A stretch of 64,000 nucleotides of DNA from contig NZ_LR701592.1 in the NCBI RefSeq assembly GCF_902498805.1, positions 46,661 to 110,660 on the forward strand, given 5' to 3'. The position numbers and the translations under genes were made by a program. Source of the DNA: Imperialibacter sp. EC-SDR9 (GTDB lineage Bacteria; Bacteroidota; Bacteroidia; Cytophagales; Cyclobacteriaceae). Below, one piece after another: positions 41,874 to 51,324 of the stretch (position 1 is the stretch's first letter; the number at the start of each line of letters is the position of its first letter). Below the pieces are notes generated by a model, which ran no database searches, was not told where the DNA came from, and saw only the letters and a list, made by a program, of their open reading frames with translations.

Positions 41874-43049
41874 ATGAAAACATATACATCATCCATGAAA
41901 AGTTTACAGTTACTGGCACTAGTTGCTATTCTTTTCGCAGGCGTTTCATGCGGAGAGGCCCCTTCAGATATTGAAGAAAAAAAATCCGAACTCAGTGAAT
42001 ACAACAATGAGCTTCGGGAACTGAAAGCCAAGATTACTACGCTCGAAAAGGAAATCGCACAGATGGATCCTGAGTTTGGCAAGGAGAATACCAACGCTAT
42101 TCTTGTGGCTACCATGCCGGTTCCTACCAAGGACTTTTTTCATATGACCGAGGTTAGGGGATGGGTCGCTTCTCACAAAAATGTGATGATGAGCGCCGAA
42201 ACAATGGGCAAGGTTCAGGCAATTCAGGTTACCGAAGGTCAAAAAGTGAGCAAAGGCCAGGTGTTGCTGACGCTTGATGCTGACATTATCCGCAACAATA
42301 TCAGTGAGGTACAGACCAGCCTTGAATTAGCTAAAACACTTTTTGAGAGACAGTCGAAGCTTTGGGAACAAAAGATAGGCACGGAGGTGCAGTACCTGGA
42401 AGCGAAAAATCGTAAGGAGTCGCTGGAAGACAGGTTGGCCACGCTGAACTCTCAGCTCGCTCAGTCAGTGATTAGGGCACCGTTCAGCGGAAGAGTGGAT
42501 GAAATTCCGGCCACACTCGGTTCCATCGCTTCTCCAGGCATGCCTTTAGTGCGTGTGCTGAGCGAAGACGACATGTATATCAAGGCTGATATCTCAGAAG
42601 TTTTTATTGGCAAGTTTACTGCTGGCGACCCGGTAGAAGTGTACTTCCCCGTTCAGGATAAAGCACTTACTGCCAGGGTACTTTCGGTCGGTCAGGTGAT
42701 CAACAGCGAGAACAGAACTTTCACAGTAGAAGTGAGCTTGCCAAAGCTGGACTTTACCGTAAGGCCCAATCAGGTGACAGTGCTTCAACTGATTGACTAC
42801 AAGAGCAGCAAAGCATTGGTTATACCTACCAAGATCATCCTGAGAGACGACAAAGGAACCTTTGTTTACACAGTCGCTGATCAGGAAGGTAGCCTTGTAG
42901 CCACCAAAGTACATATTGAGACAGGGCTCACCTTCAAAAGTGAAACTGAGGTGATAAAGGGACTTCAGGGAACTGAGAAGTTAATTGAAAAAGGGTACAG
43001 AGATGTAGCCGAGGGAGTTAGTGTGACGTTGGCAGCTGCCAGCAAGTAA
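41874..43049 (+). CDS. RND efflux periplasmic adaptor lipoprotein
   Basis: The 391-residue membrane fusion protein has a lipoprotein signal ending LLALVAILFAGVSC; the inner ATG at 41895 is a possible start. A coiled coil follows (SDIEEKKSELSEYNNELREL). The biotinyl-lipoyl-like hairpin is VTEGQKVSKGQVLLTLDADI, the beta-barrel domain includes IRAPFSGRVDEIPATLGS, and a C-terminal membrane-proximal domain ends the protein. It links the RND permease to the TolC channel. Gene order and spacing fit a three-part pump. Confidence 0.92.
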   Translation: MKTYTSSMKSLQLLALVAILFAGVSCGEAPSDIEEKKSELSEYNNELRELKAKITTLEKEIAQMDPEFGKENTNAILVATMPVPTKDFFHMTEVRGWVASHKNVMMSAETMGKVQAIQVTEGQKVSKGQVLLTLDADIIRNNISEVQTSLELAKTLFERQSKLWEQKIGTEVQYLEAKNRKESLEDRLATLNSQLAQSVIRAPFSGRVDEIPATLGSIASPGMPLVRVLSEDDMYIKADISEVFIGKFTAGDPVEVYFPVQDKALTARVLSVGQVINSENRTFTVEVSLPKLDFTVRPNQVTVLQLIDYKSSKALVIPTKIILRDDKGTFVYTVADQEGSLVATKVHIETGLTFKSETEVIKGLQGTEKLIEKGYRDVAEGVSVTLAAASK

Positions 43050-43072
43050 TTTATCTCAAAAACCGAATCCAT

Positions 43073-46000
43073 ATGGCTAACGATACAAATACTAACGATA
43101 ATCTTCCGGAGGAAAACAGGTTTTCTGAAGAGAACGAAGAGGTAGTTGACAAAGAGTTTAAACTCACCTCAGCGTCTCTTAAGAACCGAACCACGGTTTT
43201 TTTCCTGACTTTTTTGCTGATAGTGATGGGAGTGAGTTCCTATATCTCGCTTCCAAAAGACAGCTACCCGGAAATTGAGCAGCCGATAGTTTACATAGGT
43301 ACTGCCCATCCGGGCAATGCCCCGCTTGACATAGAGAACCTGATAACCAGGCCGATCGAGAAAGAGATCAATACTATCTCTGAAGTTGATAATGTTAAGT
43401 CGACTTCTGTGCAGGACTACTCCACCATAATTGTTGAGTTCAGTGCCGAAACGGCCATTGAAGACGCTCTGACGAAGGTGAAGGATGCCGTGGACAGGGC
43501 CAAGCCCGAGCTGCCAAGCGACCTGCAAACTGATCCTAACATCTTCGAACTCAACCTGTCGGAGTTCCCCATTATGAACATCAACCTTTCTGGGAATTAT
43601 ACCCTGGAGGAGCTGGAAGACTATGCGGAAATTCTTGAGGACGAGATTGAAAAAGTAAGTGAGGTAAGCAAAGTAGAAATCAGAGGCATTGACGAGAAAG
43701 AGGTCAGAATCAATGTTGACCCCTACAAGATGGAGGCTGTGAAGGTCAACTTCTCCGACATTGAGAATGCGATTTCCGCTGAGAACGTTTCTTTGTCCGG
43801 TGGAAATATTCTTGAGGATGGCATCAGAAGAACCATTAGAGTGGTGGGTGAGTTTGAGGAGGCCAGCGAAATGGAAGACATCATTGTCAAAAATGAGAAT
43901 GCCAATATCGTCTACCTCAAAGACATAGCAACCATTGAATTTGGTTTCAAGGAAAAGCAAAGCTTCGCCAGAATGAATGGCAAGCCTGTGGTTTCTGTGG
44001 ATGTGATCAAAAGAAGCGGTGAAAACCTGCTTATTACAACAGAAAAGATAAATGCGATCCTCGACAAAACGATGGATACGCTGCCGGCCGACCTTGAAGT
44101 CGCAATTACCAACGATCAGTCGGAAATGACCCGTGAGATGGTGAGCAACCTGGAGAATAACATCATCTCAGGGGTAATTCTGGTGGTTTTGGTACTTCTC
44201 TTCTTTTTAGGAACGAGAAACGCCTTGTTTGTAGGTGTGGCCATTCCGTTGTCGATGTTCATTTCCTTTATCGTGCTGTCGGCCTTTAGTATCACTATCA
44301 ACATGATGGTACTGTTCTCGCTGATCATGGCACTCGGTATGCTGGTGGACAATGGTATTGTGGTGGTGGAGAACGTTTACCGTTTGATGGAACTGGGCAT
44401 GAAGCCGCTTGAAGCTACCCGTCGGGGGGTGGGAGAGGTGGCCTGGCCTATTATTTCCTCCACGGCGACCACGCTAGCGGCCTTTCTTCCGTTGGCCTTC
44501 TGGCCAGGGCTGATGGGGCAGTTTATGCGTTACTTGCCCATCACTTTGATTGTTACGCTTAGCTCTTCACTTTTTGTGGCTTTGGTGATCAACCCAGTGA
44601 TGATCGCTGCCTTTATGAAGGTAGACAACAGACAAGCATTCAACTATAAAAGGATATGGATATTTGCAGGAGTGAGCATAGTCATCGGCGCTTTGCTGCT
44701 GCTGGCAAAAGCGAATGTTCTTGGTAACCTGGCTTTGCTTCTTGGGATTCTTATTCTGCTAAACGTCTACATACTGGTTCCGCTGTCCAGAAAGTTTCAG
44801 GACACCTTTCTGCCTTTCATTGAAGGGCTATATTCCCGAACGCTTCAGTTCGCTTTGCGGGGATGGAATCCAACGCTCTTTTTCTTCGGTACTGTATTCC
44901 TGTTATTCTTTTCACTTGGCCTGATGGGGGTGTTTACCCCTAATGTCATCTTCTTCCCGGAGAACGAACCAAAGTATATCAATGTGTTCATTGAGCAGCC
45001 ATCAGGCACGGATATCAATATCACCAACTCATTTACCGAGGAGGTAGAGAAGAAGGTAATGAAGGTAATAGAGCCTTATCAGTTCATGGTGGAGTCGGTA
45101 GTGACCAAAGTAGGGCAGGATACGGCCGACCCCAATGACCCTTCGGCTGTTGGTCAGGCTGAAACCCCTAATAAAGCCAGAATTACTGTCAATTTTGTGG
45201 AGTTTAAGTACCGCAAGAGAGAAGGTTCGGATGAGTGGGTAATGACGAGCGACATCATGAACGAGATACGTGAGGCAGTTCAGGGCTATCCTGGTGTGGC
45301 ACTCACGGTTGATAAAGACGCCGCTGGTCCGCCAGTCGGCAAACCGATTGCCATTGAAGTGACGGGACAAGACTTTACCCGGCTGATCGAAATTACAGAA
45401 GACATGAAAACCTTCATTAACGAGTCAGGAATTGAAGGTATTGAGCGACTTAAAACTGACCTTGAAACCGGCAAGCCAGAACTAATTGTGGATATCGACA
45501 GAGAAAAGGCCCGCAGGTTTGGCCTGTCAACTTATTCGATAGCCAATGAGGTGCGTACTTCGTTGTTTGGAAAAGAGATTTCCAAGTTTAAGCAGGGCGA
45601 AGACGACTATGAAGTGCAGCTGAGACTTGACGAAAAGTATCGGTACGATATCGACGCTTTGATGAACAAGAGTGTGGTTTTTCGTGATCAAACCAACGGA
45701 CGAATTGTGTCTGTACCGATTTCTGCCGTCGCCAAAGCTGAGTTGAGTACTACTTATGGTTCGGTACGCAGGAAGGATCTGCAGCGTGTAGTGACCATCA
45801 GCTCCAACGTGCTGGGAGGAGCCAATCCAACCGAAATCAACGATCAAATCAAAGAGCTGCTGGTGAACTTTGATATGCCTCAGGGCTACTCCTTCAAGTT
45901 CGGTGGCGAGCAGGAGAAGCAGGCAGAGGAAATGGCCTTCCTGAGCAGTGCCTTGCTGCTGGCGGTATTCCTGATCTTCCTGATCATTGTGGCGCAGTTC

Positions 46001-46531
46001 AATAAAATGACGGCACCCTTGATCATCATGACTTCAGTGCTTTTCAGTACCATTGGAGTGTTCCTTGGTTTGGTAATTTTCCAAATGGACTTTGTGGTCA
46101 TCATGACAATGGTTGGAATCATTTCTCTCGCTGGTATCGTGGTGAACAACGCCATCGTACTTATCGACTTTATAGAACTTACCAGAAGCAGAATGAGGAA
46201 AGAGTTGGGTGTTGAAAGGCTCAATATCGAACAAGTAGATGAGGCCATTGTGGTCGCAGGAAAAACCAGGCTTCGTCCGGTGCTACTGACTGCCATCACC
46301 ACCGTGCTTGGCCTGGTGCCTTTGGCCATAGGATTGAACATTGACTTTATAGGTTTCTTCAGAGAGTACGACCCGGACTTTTTCATGGGCGGAGATAATG
46401 TGATCTTCTGGGGGCCAATGTCGTGGACAATAGTTTTCGGTCTTACGTTCGCTACCTTTCTTACGCTGGTGATTGTGCCTGTGATGTACTGGTTCTTCGC
46501 CAGGGTGAACAGGAGATTCGGAATAAGCTAA
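43073..46531 (+). CDS. RND efflux permease
   Basis: The 1152-residue inner-membrane RND permease is of the AcrB/HAE1 type but about 100 residues longer. Extra length is at the N-terminus (about 35 polar residues before TM1) and near residues 500-560, where an extra pair of hydrophobic segments lies. TM4 carries the proton-relay motif LGMLVDNGIVVVENVYR. TM10-11 has ISLAGIVVNNAIVLIDF. Two large periplasmic loops follow TM1 and TM7. It exports drugs or lipid-like compounds powered by the proton gradient. The substrate is unknown. Confidence 0.94.
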   Translation: MANDTNTNDNLPEENRFSEENEEVVDKEFKLTSASLKNRTTVFFLTFLLIVMGVSSYISLPKDSYPEIEQPIVYIGTAHPGNAPLDIENLITRPIEKEINTISEVDNVKSTSVQDYSTIIVEFSAETAIEDALTKVKDAVDRAKPELPSDLQTDPNIFELNLSEFPIMNINLSGNYTLEELEDYAEILEDEIEKVSEVSKVEIRGIDEKEVRINVDPYKMEAVKVNFSDIENAISAENVSLSGGNILEDGIRRTIRVVGEFEEASEMEDIIVKNENANIVYLKDIATIEFGFKEKQSFARMNGKPVVSVDVIKRSGENLLITTEKINAILDKTMDTLPADLEVAITNDQSEMTREMVSNLENNIISGVILVVLVLLFFLGTRNALFVGVAIPLSMFISFIVLSAFSITINMMVLFSLIMALGMLVDNGIVVVENVYRLMELGMKPLEATRRGVGEVAWPIISSTATTLAAFLPLAFWPGLMGQFMRYLPITLIVTLSSSLFVALVINPVMIAAFMKVDNRQAFNYKRIWIFAGVSIVIGALLLLAKANVLGNLALLLGILILLNVYILVPLSRKFQDTFLPFIEGLYSRTLQFALRGWNPTLFFFGTVFLLFFSLGLMGVFTPNVIFFPENEPKYINVFIEQPSGTDINITNSFTEEVEKKVMKVIEPYQFMVESVVTKVGQDTADPNDPSAVGQAETPNKARITVNFVEFKYRKREGSDEWVMTSDIMNEIREAVQGYPGVALTVDKDAAGPPVGKPIAIEVTGQDFTRLIEITEDMKTFINESGIEGIERLKTDLETGKPELIVDIDREKARRFGLSTYSIANEVRTSLFGKEISKFKQGEDDYEVQLRLDEKYRYDIDALMNKSVVFRDQTNGRIVSVPISAVAKAELSTTYGSVRRKDLQRVVTISSNVLGGANPTEINDQIKELLVNFDMPQGYSFKFGGEQEKQAEEMAFLSSALLLAVFLIFLIIVAQFNKMTAPLIIMTSVLFSTIGVFLGLVIFQMDFVVIMTMVGIISLAGIVVNNAIVLIDFIELTRSRMRKELGVERLNIEQVDEAIVVAGKTRLRPVLLTAITTVLGLVPLAIGLNIDFIGFFREYDPDFFMGGDNVIFWGPMSWTIVFGLTFATFLTLVIVPVMYWFFARVNRRFGIS

Positions 46532-46538
46532 AATATGT

Positions 46539-46607
46539 GAGCCCCTTTAAAGTATTCACAGGCCTTTAAACGTCTACATATAGGTGAACTTAAAAGGGGC
46601 TCTTTTT
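46539..46607 (+). terminator. Terminator of the RND operon
   Basis: GAGCCCCTTT pairs with AAAGGGGCTC (46539-46548 and 46593-46602) across a 44-base loop, followed by a T run. It lies 8 bp past the permease stop. Confidence 0.6.
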
Positions 46608-46657
46608 CTTTCTTATGAAAGAGGTCTCTTGCTGACCATATTTAATTTTACCCCTAA

Positions 46658-47905
46658 ATGAACAGGATAGTGTTTGCATTCTTCTTGCTCCTTCTTTTAC
46701 TGGCTATTGATTGGTACGTTTTCCAGGCTGTGAGGCTGGCGACAGCTGATGTATCTCTCACTACACGAAAAGCGGTGTATTGGATTTTCTGGAGCGTCAC
46801 CACTTTGTCGGTTCTTGGTGTGCTTGTCGTCAATTTCGCCGACTTATCTGCTGTAAAAGGCCTTCGCACCTTCATTGTGCTCGGCATCTTCATTAACGTG
46901 ATGTCGAAGCTGTTCGCCCTCATTTTCCTTTTGGTAGGAGATATTATAAGGGGTTTTCAGTGGCTAGGGAACTTTATTTTTTCAAGCCCAGAGCCCATCA
47001 ATCCCAACGGAAGAGCCATTCCCAGGTCGGAGTTCATTTCAAAAGTAGCACTTATTGCAGGAGCTGTTCCAGCATTGACGATGAGTTATGGTATTTTGAG
47101 TGGCGCTCATGACTATCGTATCCGGCGCAAAACCATCTTCTTTCCCAACCTGCCCAAAGAGTTCGACGGCATACAGATAGGGCAGCTTTCCGACATCCAC
47201 TCTGGCAGCTTTTTCAACAAGACGGCGGTAAAAGGCGGTGTGGAAATGCTGTTGGGCGAAAGACCAGATCTTATTTTTTTTACCGGCGATTTAGTGAATA
47301 ATGAGGCTGAGGAGGTGAAAGAATACATTTCCATTTTTGATAAAGTAAAGGCACCTCTGGGGGTTTACTCCACTCTTGGCAATCATGACTACGGAGACTA
47401 CAAAAACTGGTCATCAGAGGCCGCTAAGCAAGCAAACTTAGAAGATCTTAAAGCGGCCCACAAAGAGTTAGGCTGGCGCCTGATGATGAATGAAAATCTT
47501 CCTGTGAAGGTGGATGGTGAGCAAATAGGCATACTTGGTATCGAAAACTGGGGAGCCGGCAGATTTGCCAAGTATGGCAAAATGGATTTAGCTCATCAGG
47601 GGTCAGAGGAATACCCGTTTAAAATTCTGCTCTCGCATGACCCCAGCCACTGGGACGCACAGGTGAGGCCTAACTATGGCGACGTTGACTTGATGCTTTC
47701 TGGTCACACACACGGCTTTCAGTTTGGTGTAGAGATTGGTGGTTTTCAATGGAGCCCCTCTCAGTACGTTTATAAACAATGGGCAGGCTTGTATCAGGAG
47801 GAAAATCAGTATTTGTATGTCAATCGGGGCTTTGGATACCTTGGTTATCCTGGCCGTATTGGCATTCTCCCTGAAATAACTATTCTTGAATTGAAAAGAG
47901 CCTGA
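46658..47905 (+). CDS. Membrane-anchored metallophosphoesterase (YkuE-like)
   Basis: The 415-residue protein has four hydrophobic helices in the first 150 residues. A calcineurin-like phosphoesterase domain follows: QIGQLSDIHSGSFFNKT, FFTGDLVNNE, TLGNHDYGDY, LLSHDPSHWD and LSGHTHGFQFG. All metal ligands are present. Related enzymes such as YkuE and LpxG-type proteins act at the membrane surface, often on phosphodiester lipids. The natural substrate here is unknown. It follows the RND operon but stands behind a terminator. Confidence 0.9.
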   Translation: MNRIVFAFFLLLLLLAIDWYVFQAVRLATADVSLTTRKAVYWIFWSVTTLSVLGVLVVNFADLSAVKGLRTFIVLGIFINVMSKLFALIFLLVGDIIRGFQWLGNFIFSSPEPINPNGRAIPRSEFISKVALIAGAVPALTMSYGILSGAHDYRIRRKTIFFPNLPKEFDGIQIGQLSDIHSGSFFNKTAVKGGVEMLLGERPDLIFFTGDLVNNEAEEVKEYISIFDKVKAPLGVYSTLGNHDYGDYKNWSSEAAKQANLEDLKAAHKELGWRLMMNENLPVKVDGEQIGILGIENWGAGRFAKYGKMDLAHQGSEEYPFKILLSHDPSHWDAQVRPNYGDVDLMLSGHTHGFQFGVEIGGFQWSPSQYVYKQWAGLYQEENQYLYVNRGFGYLGYPGRIGILPEITILELKRA

Positions 47906-47954
47906 CCTATCAGGCCCGGCTCCTTTTGCAGATATTATTATTTCTGTTGTTCGG

Positions 47955-48578
47955 TTAGAAAGGTATGCTCATAAATACCTGAAGTACCGAGTTTTTAGAG
48001 TTCTCTGTCGCTTCTGCTGCCAAAGAACCACTTTCGCCAATTTCCTGTAGGCCATAGTTATACCGAACTCCCAAAGAGCCTCCTGTGAAATTGAAACCAA
48101 CACCGCCAAACACTCCGTAGTCAAACGTGTTGAATTTGTCCCTGTCAAGCTCACTTACAACTTCTTTGGTTCCATCTGAGTCGATTCTCTTCACCTTTAC
48201 TGAGGTTAACAGAGACACATAAGGGCCAGCTTCAAAGTAGAAATTACCGACGGGGTTTACCTTCAAAGCTACCGGCACATCGACATAGCTGAGGTTGAAG
48301 CGATATTTGCCGTTGCCCAAACCAAGGAATGTGTCATCGTAAATAACTTCGGCACCTTTCAACGAGTAAAGTATTTCGGGCTGAATCGACAATTGCTTCA
48401 CTAGTTGTGCCTTGTAGTAAACGCCTGCATTAAAACCAACTTTCATATTTTCATCGTCAACGTCATCGACGTAGAGATTTGAAAAGTTGAGTCCTCCTTT
48501 GAGACCGGCTTCCTGAGCAAGCGCTCCGCTGGTAATGAACATCATTAGTAAACTGGTTGCTAAAATGGTATTTTTCAT
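47955..48578 (-). CDS. Porin-family outer-membrane beta-barrel
   Basis: The 207-residue protein has a signal peptide (SLLMMFITSGALAQ). The barrel strands are typical of the Bacteroidota PorT/OMP_b-brl_2 family: AGLKGGLNFSNLYVDDVDDE near the start, VGFNAGVYYKAQLVKQLSIQ with PEILYSLKGAE next, FYFEAGPYVSLLTS later, and a final GVRYNYGLQEI plus VLQVFMSIPF. It sits in the outer membrane; no enzymatic or transport role is visible. It is a single gene. Confidence 0.85.
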   Translation of the reverse strand: MKNTILATSLLMMFITSGALAQEAGLKGGLNFSNLYVDDVDDENMKVGFNAGVYYKAQLVKQLSIQPEILYSLKGAEVIYDDTFLGLGNGKYRFNLSYVDVPVALKVNPVGNFYFEAGPYVSLLTSVKVKRIDSDGTKEVVSELDRDKFNTFDYGVFGGVGFNFTGGSLGVRYNYGLQEIGESGSLAAEATENSKNSVLQVFMSIPF

Positions 48579-48742
48579 ATTATTTTTATAATTTTTACCA
48601 TATTATAACGAGGCAAAGACCAGATTGTTGCGTTGAGCCGACTAGCTGTCTGGGGGTCAGTGACTTAACAAATCGTAGAAATTGGTAGCATTGAAGCGAT
48701 TAACCGCTGTGCATTGCGAGGTGCAATGGCGATTGTTTTTCA

Positions 48743-48782
48743 CAAAAAAAAGCCCTGAAGTGTCGTTCAACTTCAGGGCTTT
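48743..48782 (-). terminator. Terminator of the FtsX-type permease gene
   Basis: A 13-bp stem, AAAGCCCTGAAGT with ACTTCAGGGCTTT (48749-48761 and 48770-48782), has a T run of eight on the minus strand. It lies 25 bp after the permease stop. Confidence 0.85.
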
Positions 48783-48806
48783 GAAACTGGCAGTTATGCT
48801 GGAAAT

Positions 48807-51182
48807 TTACTCATATTTCAGGTTGTTTGCCGGGTTGGAGTTGGCTGCTCTTAACGCATGATAGCCAGTTGTCAACACAGTAATAACCAGAATGATCAAC
48901 AACACGACGACAAACAACAGCAGGTTAATGTCAACGTGATATTCGAAAGTTTTAAGCCAGTCATTCATGAAATAGTAACCGAGCCCGAACGCAGGCACAG
49001 CACCTATGAGTACCAGCCACACAAAGTCTTTCACGAGCAGAGTTACAAGGCCGCCGGTGTTGGCACCCAGCACTTTTCTGATGCTTATCTCTTTGGTGCG
49101 CTGCTCGGCTATGAAGGAGGCTAAACCAAGCAAGCCAAGACAAGCTATGAAGATCATCATCAGGGAAAACCCGAGAAACAGTTTGCCACGAAGCTGATCC
49201 GTTTCATACTGCTCCATAAACTCTTCATCGAGGAAGGTAGCATCGAACGGAATGCCTGGATACACCTCGTTCCAGCTAGCTTCTATAGCAGCAAGCGAAG
49301 CCTGCAGATCTTCCGATGTTTTGATAAGCACACTCGAATTGTTGAGGCCAGGGATGAACATGAGGGCTTCGATAGGGTTGTAAAGCGACTGCTGGTGGAA
49401 ATCCCTGACCACACCCACTACTCTGTGAAACACGGTGCTGTCTCGGTCAAATTGAAACTTCTTGCCTATGGGTTCTTCCCAGCCCATTCTGGCTACCATG
49501 GCCTCGTTTACCATCACCGAGGTTGCCGTGTCACTAGGGTATTGCGAAGAGATATTTCGTCCTTTCTCAAAAGGAATGCTGAGTGTGGGGAAAAAGTCAT
49601 AATCGACCACGTAGGCATCGATGCCATAATTCTCCATTACTCCCTCGTTGGTTTCGACACTCATTACATTTTTGCCATAGCCATTCCCTGGCGAGGTACT
49701 CGAGGAAGCCACCGACTTGATGTTGGGGTTCTGCATCAGGGAATTACGGAAAACAGGATACTTTTCACGGCTGGCCTGGTTGTCCAGCACTACACGAACC
49801 ACCTGATCTTTGTCAAAGCCGAGATCCTTGCTTCGCAGATATTGCATTTGATCGTAAATAATGAAAGTGCCGATCAGCATGAAGATAGAGATGGCGAACT
49901 GGATGCCAACCAGCACTCTTCTGAGCCATTGGTTACCACCCCTGCTGGCTCCCTTGCCTTTTAGCACTGCTGCTGGCTTAAAGCTCGACAGGTAAAAGGC
50001 TGGGTAACTTCCACTGACAAACCCAGTGAGCACCAGAATGCACAGAACCACCAGGATGAGCTGTGGCTGCAGTAGGTCTAGAAGAGATAAGTTGGTGTCA
50101 AGTGACCCATTGAAGAGAGGTACAGCGATGGCCAAAACTATTAAGCTGATAACCAGCGAAATGACTGTAAGTACCACCGACTCCGTGATAAACTGCCCAA
50201 TCAACATCCCTCTTTGGGCTCCCATTACTTTTCTGATCCCCACCTCCAGGGCTCTGCGCATGGAGCGTGCAGTCGAAAGATTCATGTAGTTGATGCTGGC
50301 AATGACTATAAGGAACAAGGCAACAGCAGCAAAAATGTAGATGTATTTGATGTTGCCTAGTGCTTCAGGCTCGCCTTCAAAAGTGGAATAAAGATGAATG
50401 TCTTTGATGGCAATCATTTCATACCGGATCACGATGTCAAACTGATCGAAGATCACCGCTACGTATTTATCAATAATGTCATTAAGCTTGGTCTCCACTA
50501 CTTTGGGGTCAGCACCCTCTCTTAACAAAGCGTAAGTGTAGATGCCAAAGCCGCCCCAGTTTTGAGAGTTGTTTCTGTCGGAAGTGCTGGCCGACATCAT
50601 TGCATTAGGTCTGATGTGAGAGGTTTTAGGCAGGTCTTCATACACACCAGTGATTTCGAAGGAATTCTGGTCTGTTTTCAAGATCTGTCCAACTGGGTTT
50701 TCACCTTTGAAGATTTTGTCTGCCATGGTTTTGCTGATGACCATGGAGCTTGGGTTCTGTAGCGCTGTGGAGGGGTTACCGGAAATAAGGTCAAAAGAAA
50801 AAACATCAAACACTGTGCTATCTACCTGAAAGACATCTTCTTCAAAATAGTTGATATTGTCTTTGATAAACTTGGTGCGGCCGTTGCCAATAAAGCGGAC
50901 GTACTGCTCTACCTCTTCAAATTCAGCCTTCAACGTTCGGCCAAGAGGGAGCTGGGTTACAGCCCAGCGGAACGCATTATCAGGCTCCTTGATGTCCGAC
51001 GAAATGCGGTAAATCCGATCCGCTTTTGCGTGATGGTTGTCGTAACTAAGTTCTTGCGACAGATAGAGAATGATTAGCAAGCTGGAGACAATTCCGATTG
51101 TTAAACCGAGAATATTAAGCGCAGCATAGGTAGGCTGGCGCATCAGGTGCCTGATGCTGACCATTAGGTAACTTTTTAACAT
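48807..51182 (-). CDS. ABC transporter permease, MacB/FtsX type
   Basis: The 791-residue protein has two FtsX-like halves, each with a first transmembrane helix, a large MacB periplasmic domain and three helices. The first half starts LNILGLTIGIVSSLLIILYL and ends in ALEVGIRKVMGAQRGMLIGQ. The second starts VGIQFAISIFMLIGTFIIYD and ends in EISIRKVLGANTGGLVTLLV. This 4+4 helix layout is common in Bacteroidota. It needs a MacB/LolD-type ATPase, which is not encoded next to it. It probably moves envelope lipids or antimicrobial peptides. It has no operon partner here. Confidence 0.92.
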   Translation of the reverse strand: MLKSYLMVSIRHLMRQPTYAALNILGLTIGIVSSLLIILYLSQELSYDNHHAKADRIYRISSDIKEPDNAFRWAVTQLPLGRTLKAEFEEVEQYVRFIGNGRTKFIKDNINYFEEDVFQVDSTVFDVFSFDLISGNPSTALQNPSSMVISKTMADKIFKGENPVGQILKTDQNSFEITGVYEDLPKTSHIRPNAMMSASTSDRNNSQNWGGFGIYTYALLREGADPKVVETKLNDIIDKYVAVIFDQFDIVIRYEMIAIKDIHLYSTFEGEPEALGNIKYIYIFAAVALFLIVIASINYMNLSTARSMRRALEVGIRKVMGAQRGMLIGQFITESVVLTVISLVISLIVLAIAVPLFNGSLDTNLSLLDLLQPQLILVVLCILVLTGFVSGSYPAFYLSSFKPAAVLKGKGASRGGNQWLRRVLVGIQFAISIFMLIGTFIIYDQMQYLRSKDLGFDKDQVVRVVLDNQASREKYPVFRNSLMQNPNIKSVASSSTSPGNGYGKNVMSVETNEGVMENYGIDAYVVDYDFFPTLSIPFEKGRNISSQYPSDTATSVMVNEAMVARMGWEEPIGKKFQFDRDSTVFHRVVGVVRDFHQQSLYNPIEALMFIPGLNNSSVLIKTSEDLQASLAAIEASWNEVYPGIPFDATFLDEEFMEQYETDQLRGKLFLGFSLMMIFIACLGLLGLASFIAEQRTKEISIRKVLGANTGGLVTLLVKDFVWLVLIGAVPAFGLGYYFMNDWLKTFEYHVDINLLLFVVVLLIILVITVLTTGYHALRAANSNPANNLKYE

Positions 51183-51324
51183 GATTAGTCCTTTTGAGTT
51201 TGAGTCTTGTAAATATTACGAAATTCTTCGTAAAAGGATGTTAAAAAAAGTTAAAGTCCTGGGCAGAAGGATTTCAATAGTCAGTGGGAGGAATTTTGAA
51301 GCGAGTAAAACCGAGGGGAAAAGC

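Noticed and set aside
43169..43960. 263-codon minus-strand frame inside the RND permease gene
   Set aside because: It is a shadow of the permease N-terminal half with no domain pattern.
47899..47925. Hairpin GCCTGA/TCAGGC at the end of the YkuE-like gene as a terminator
   Set aside because: The stem is only six base pairs, overlaps the stop codon and lacks a real T run; too weak to annotate.
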